DNA of 8,486 bases from JBHEMT01 sp046262435 (GTDB lineage: Bacteria; Chloroflexota; Dormibacteria; Aeolococcales; Aeolococcaceae): the NCBI GenBank assembly GCA_046262435.1, contig JBHEMT010000046.1, positions 1 to 8,486 of the forward strand, read 5' to 3'. Position 1 is the first letter of the stretch. Each line of letters starts with the position of its first letter. Positions 5,215 to 8,486 of this stretch are shown piece by piece. A model generated the notes under the pieces. It had not been told where the DNA came from. It saw nothing but the letters and a program-made list of their open reading frames with translations, and did no database searches. Both the position numbers and the translations under genes were made by a program.

Positions 5215-6510
5215 GTGACCGCCGTCCCCCAGAGCCCGGACATCACCGTCGAGTCGGAGGCCAAGCCGAACTCGCAGGTGGCCCTGCGCGTCGAGGCGCC
5301 GGCGAGCGAGCTCGACCGGGCAGTGCACGGCGCGCTGCGCCGTATCGCGCGCCAGGTGCGGGTCCCCGGGTTCCGGCCCGGTAAAGCTCCCGCCGCGGTG
5401 ATCGAGCGGATGGTGGGATGGGACGTGGTGCGCCAGGAGGCGACCGAGCAGTTGGTTCCCGAGCTCTACCTGCGCGCCGTGCAGCAGGCCGACCTCGACC
5501 CGGTGGGCGATCCGGACCTCGACCTCGGTGAGCTGGAGCGGGGCAAGCCCGTGAGCTTCACCGCGACGGTCACGGTTCGTCCCAAGGTGGACCTGGGTGA
5601 CTACACGGCCGTGCGAGTGACCGAGGAGCACACCGATATCGGTGAGAAGGAAATCGACGAGACGATCGAGGAGGTGCGGCGGCGCGCAGCCAAGCTCACC
5701 CCGGTCGAGCGCCCGGCGCAAGCCGGGGATGTCCTGCAGTGCAGCCTGCGCATGCGCCGTGGCGAGGAGACGTTCTTCGGGTCAGAGGAGCAACGCGAGC
5801 TCGAGCTCGACCGCGACAAGCTGCTGCCCGGGCTGCTGGATGGCATCCTGGGGCTGGCCGCGGGCGCCGAGCGCTCGTTCAACATCACCCTTCCCGATGA
5901 CTACGGCCGTGAGGATTTGCGCGGCGTGGAGGTGGAGGTGGATGTCGCGGTGAGCGCGGTGCAGGAGCGCGAACTGCCTCCGGTCGACGACGATCTGGCC
6001 AAGGCTGACGGGAACACTGAGACCGTTGCGACGATGCGTGAGCACTACCGCGAGCGCCTGGTCAGGGTGGCGCAGGACACCGATGACGAGCGCTACGAGG
6101 AACAGGTGCTGACGGCGCTGCGGGAGCGCGTCGACGTGGAGATTCCGGAGCTGATGGTGGAGCAGCAGATCGACCGTCAGCTGGCCGAACTTGAGAGCAG
6201 GATCTCCCGGATGGGACTCGGCTTCGAACAGTACGTGCAACTCTCGGGCAGCTCGGTGGAACAGCTTCGTGAGGAGGCACGCGACGGAGCCCGCCAACGG
6301 GTGCGCCTCGACCTCGCCCTGGATGCCCTCGCGACGGCGGAGGGGTTGGAGGTCGACGAGAGCCAGGTGGAGCGCGAGGAGCAGCGACTGATCGGCGATG
6401 CCAAGCTCACCGCCGACCAGCGGCGGCGGCTCCATGCGCTGACCCATCGCGACCTGCGCCGCCGGGCGGCGGTGGCGCGGATGCAGGAGATCGCACGCGG
6501 GGAGGTCTAG
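5215..6510 (+). CDS. tig: Trigger factor, ribosome-associated chaperone and PPIase
   Basis: 431-aa trigger factor, the usual length. It binds the ribosome at the tunnel exit and shields nascent chains. The N-terminal domain (about 10-125) holds the ribosome-docking signature GFRPGKAP (52-59). An FKBP-type peptidyl-prolyl isomerase domain (about 160-250) shows GDVLQCSLRM, LLPGLLDGILGLAAGAERSF and LPDDYG. The rest is the helical C-terminal chaperone arm, rich in Glu and Arg, ending RMQEIARGEV. The start is GTG: tandem GTGs at 5212 and 5215 follow AGGAG (5203-5207), and 5215 has the better spacing (7 bases). The frame runs upstream into the tRNA gene, but that part cannot be real protein. It follows tRNA-Leu by 51 bases and precedes clpP by 135 bases, the tig-clpP-clpX order common in many bacteria. 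Confidence 0.96.
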   Translation: MTAVPQSPDITVESEAKPNSQVALRVEAPASELDRAVHGALRRIARQVRVPGFRPGKAPAAVIERMVGWDVVRQEATEQLVPELYLRAVQQADLDPVGDPDLDLGELERGKPVSFTATVTVRPKVDLGDYTAVRVTEEHTDIGEKEIDETIEEVRRRAAKLTPVERPAQAGDVLQCSLRMRRGEETFFGSEEQRELELDRDKLLPGLLDGILGLAAGAERSFNITLPDDYGREDLRGVEVEVDVAVSAVQERELPPVDDDLAKADGNTETVATMREHYRERLVRVAQDTDDERYEEQVLTALRERVDVEIPELMVEQQIDRQLAELESRISRMGLGFEQYVQLSGSSVEQLREEARDGARQRVRLDLALDALATAEGLEVDESQVEREEQRLIGDAKLTADQRRRLHALTHRDLRRRAAVARMQEIARGEV

Positions 6511-6541
6511 CCGCGCGGGCCCCGGGGCTGTCGGGTGAGCC

Positions 6542-6557
6542 TGGGCCAAAGGGCCCA
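6542..6557 (+). terminator. Hairpin after tig, possible weak terminator
   Basis: TGGGCC (6542-6547), loop AAAG, GGCCCA (6552-6557), a perfect 6-bp stem 31 bases past the tig stop. A second short palindrome, GCCCCGGGGC, lies at 6519-6528. Purine-rich AAGGGGG follows rather than a U-run, so any termination would be partial or factor-assisted. clpP has its own -10 box downstream, consistent with a transcript boundary here. Confidence 0.3.
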
Positions 6558-6561
6558 AGGG

Positions 6562-6605
6562 GGCAATCCTGTCAGCCGGACCGGCGAGTGCCCGGGCCGG
6601 TTGCC
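6562..6605 (+). repeat. Nested inverted repeats upstream of the clpP promoter
   Basis: The outer arms GGCAA (6562-6566) and TTGCC (6601-6605) enclose the inner arms CCGGC (6581-6585) and GCCGG (6596-6600), which stack directly on the outer pair on the 3' side and leave a 14-base bulge on the 5' side. A third short symmetry, GCCGG-A-CCGGC, lies at 6575-6585. They occupy the region where an activator or repressor of clpP would bind. No match to a known operator is claimed. Confidence 0.3.
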
Positions 6606-6630
6606 GCCGGGAAAAAGCTCTCCCCCTCCC

Positions 6631-6636
6631 TATAAT
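6631..6636 (+). promoter_or_regulatory. Perfect -10 box of clpP
   Basis: TATAAT, all 6 consensus bases, stands out in very GC-rich DNA. Transcription would start near 6643, 0-3 bases before the ATG at 6646, giving an essentially leaderless mRNA. The -35 position (about 6608-6613, CGGGAA) does not match TTGACA. An A-run (6612-6616) lies beside it. A perfect -10 with a poor -35 suggests dependence on an activator or an alternative sigma factor. Confidence 0.7.
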
Positions 6637-6645
6637 CGGGTGACC

Positions 6646-7350
6646 ATGCAAACACCACAGAGCGTGATCCCGTACGTCGTCGAGACGACGAATCGTGGCG
6701 AGCGGGCGATGGACATCTACAGCCGCCTGCTCTCCGACCGAATCATCTTCATCGGAACTCCGATCGACGACCAGGTCGCCAACGTGGTGATGGCGCAGCT
6801 CCTCTTTCTCGAGAGCGAGGACTCCGAGAAGGATGTGGCCATGTATATCAACTCGCCCGGTGGGTCGGTGTATGCGGGCCTGGCGATCTACGACACCATG
6901 CAGTACATCAAGCCGCGGGTCAGCACCATCTGCATGGGCATGGCCGCGTCGATGGCCGCGGTGCTGCTCGCCGGCGGAGCGCCCGGCATGCGCTACTCCC
7001 TGCCCAACACCCGGGTGCTGATTCATCAGCCGTCGGGCGGCTTTCAGGGGCAGGCTGCGGATATTCAGATTCATGCGCAGGAGATCCTGCGCATCCGTCG
7101 CCGGCTCGACGAAATTCTCGCTCAGCACACCGGTAAGCCGCTCGAGGTGATCAACCGCGACTCCGATCGCGACTACTTCCTCACCGCCGACGAGGCCAAG
7201 GCGTATGGCATCGTCGACGAGATTATCTCCGGCAGCCCGGCCAACGGCAGCTCAGCGCCGAAGGGAACCGGTCCCGGTCTGCCGCACCCCGGTAGCGACA
7301 ATGGCGCCCCCTCGACGGACGGCGGAGGAGCGTCCACCTCCCGCGGCTAG
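6646..7350 (+). CDS. clpP: ATP-dependent Clp protease proteolytic subunit
   Basis: Serine peptidase (family S14) that forms the tetradecameric barrel of ClpXP and similar proteases. 234 aa, longer than the usual 195-210. The catalytic triad is visible: S102 in GMAASMAA, H127 in VLIHQPSGG and D176 in DRDYFLTADEA. Other conserved blocks are INSPGGSVYAGLAIYDTMQ (69-87), the IIFIGTPIDD strand (33-42), and the handle region QAADIQIHAQEILRIR. Residues after about 196 form a low-complexity tail of about 38 residues rich in Gly, Ser and Pro, absent from typical ClpP. The ATG at 6646 was chosen because the -10 box at 6631-6636 places the transcript start right there and the N-terminus then aligns with the family. 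An in-frame GTG at 6640 and an upstream start at 6535 are less likely. There is no SD. clpX follows after 60 bases; only one clpP is present here. Confidence 0.95.
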   Translation: MQTPQSVIPYVVETTNRGERAMDIYSRLLSDRIIFIGTPIDDQVANVVMAQLLFLESEDSEKDVAMYINSPGGSVYAGLAIYDTMQYIKPRVSTICMGMAASMAAVLLAGGAPGMRYSLPNTRVLIHQPSGGFQGQAADIQIHAQEILRIRRRLDEILAQHTGKPLEVINRDSDRDYFLTADEAKAYGIVDEIISGSPANGSSAPKGTGPGLPHPGSDNGAPSTDGGGASTSRG

Positions 7351-7402
7351 CGGGGGACTGGGGACGGCGCGCCCGCTGACGCGCACGACACCTGAGGGGA
7401 CC

Positions 7403-7410
7403 ATGCAGCC

Positions 7411-7414
<4 letters not shown>
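7403..7414 (+). other. Three-codon upstream ORF overlapping the clpX start
   Basis: ATG-CAG-CCA-TGA encodes Met-Gln-Pro and stops. Its TGA overlaps the clpX ATG as ATGA (7411-7414). The SD-like GAGG (7394-7397) in GAGGGGA is 5 bases from this ATG but 13 bases from that of clpX, so ribosomes may load here and restart on clpX. It may also be chance. Nothing about the peptide itself is implied. Confidence 0.35.

Positions 7415-8486
<1,072 letters not shown>

Noticed and set aside
5782..7128. 448-codon minus-strand frame opposite tig and clpP
   Set aside because: It lies across two recognised genes and their promoter, and its translation shows no domain signature.

Overview
The window is a gene-dense stretch of chromosomal housekeeping DNA from a high-G+C bacterium (about two thirds G+C or more by eye, with coding third positions almost all G or C). 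Taxonomy is inference. LeuS has an FDAFGIHSENYALK block where most bacterial enzymes read like WDAFGLPAENAA. There is only one clpP between tig and clpX, several genes are leaderless or nearly so, and the tRNA gene does not encode CCA. Together these suggest a Chloroflexota or Dormibacterota-like lineage, or another deep Terrabacteria group, rather than a classical actinomycete, which usually has clpP1-clpP2.

Left part (1-4605, + strand): leuS (leucyl-tRNA synthetase) is followed after 8 bases by a TlyA-type S4/FtsJ methyltransferase, then a stand-alone receiver (response regulator) with its own likely promoter and a strong SD. A GC-only hairpin follows, and then a ferredoxin-NADP+ reductase-like flavoprotein that begins right behind a -10 box. 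leuS and the reductase gene look leaderless.

Middle (4606-5081): this stretch has no plus-strand gene. It holds one small minus-strand gene (77 aa, unknown function) with a good SD, a candidate promoter and a structured leader. It converges on the reductase gene over a possible bidirectional terminator and diverges from the tRNA promoter.

Right part (5082-8486, + strand): a class II tRNA-Leu (anticodon UAG) lies directly ahead of tig (trigger factor), clpP (protease subunit) and clpX (unfoldase, cut by the window end). Trigger factor folds nascent chains at the ribosome and ClpXP degrades proteins, so this is a protein-quality-control cluster. clpP has a perfect TATAAT just ahead of its ATG and probably its own transcript. 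clpX is preceded by a three-codon mini-ORF whose stop overlaps its ATG.

No mobile element, CRISPR array, prophage or defence system is visible. The points worth a second look are start-site and leader features, the small unknown gene, and a few unusual residues in otherwise familiar proteins.
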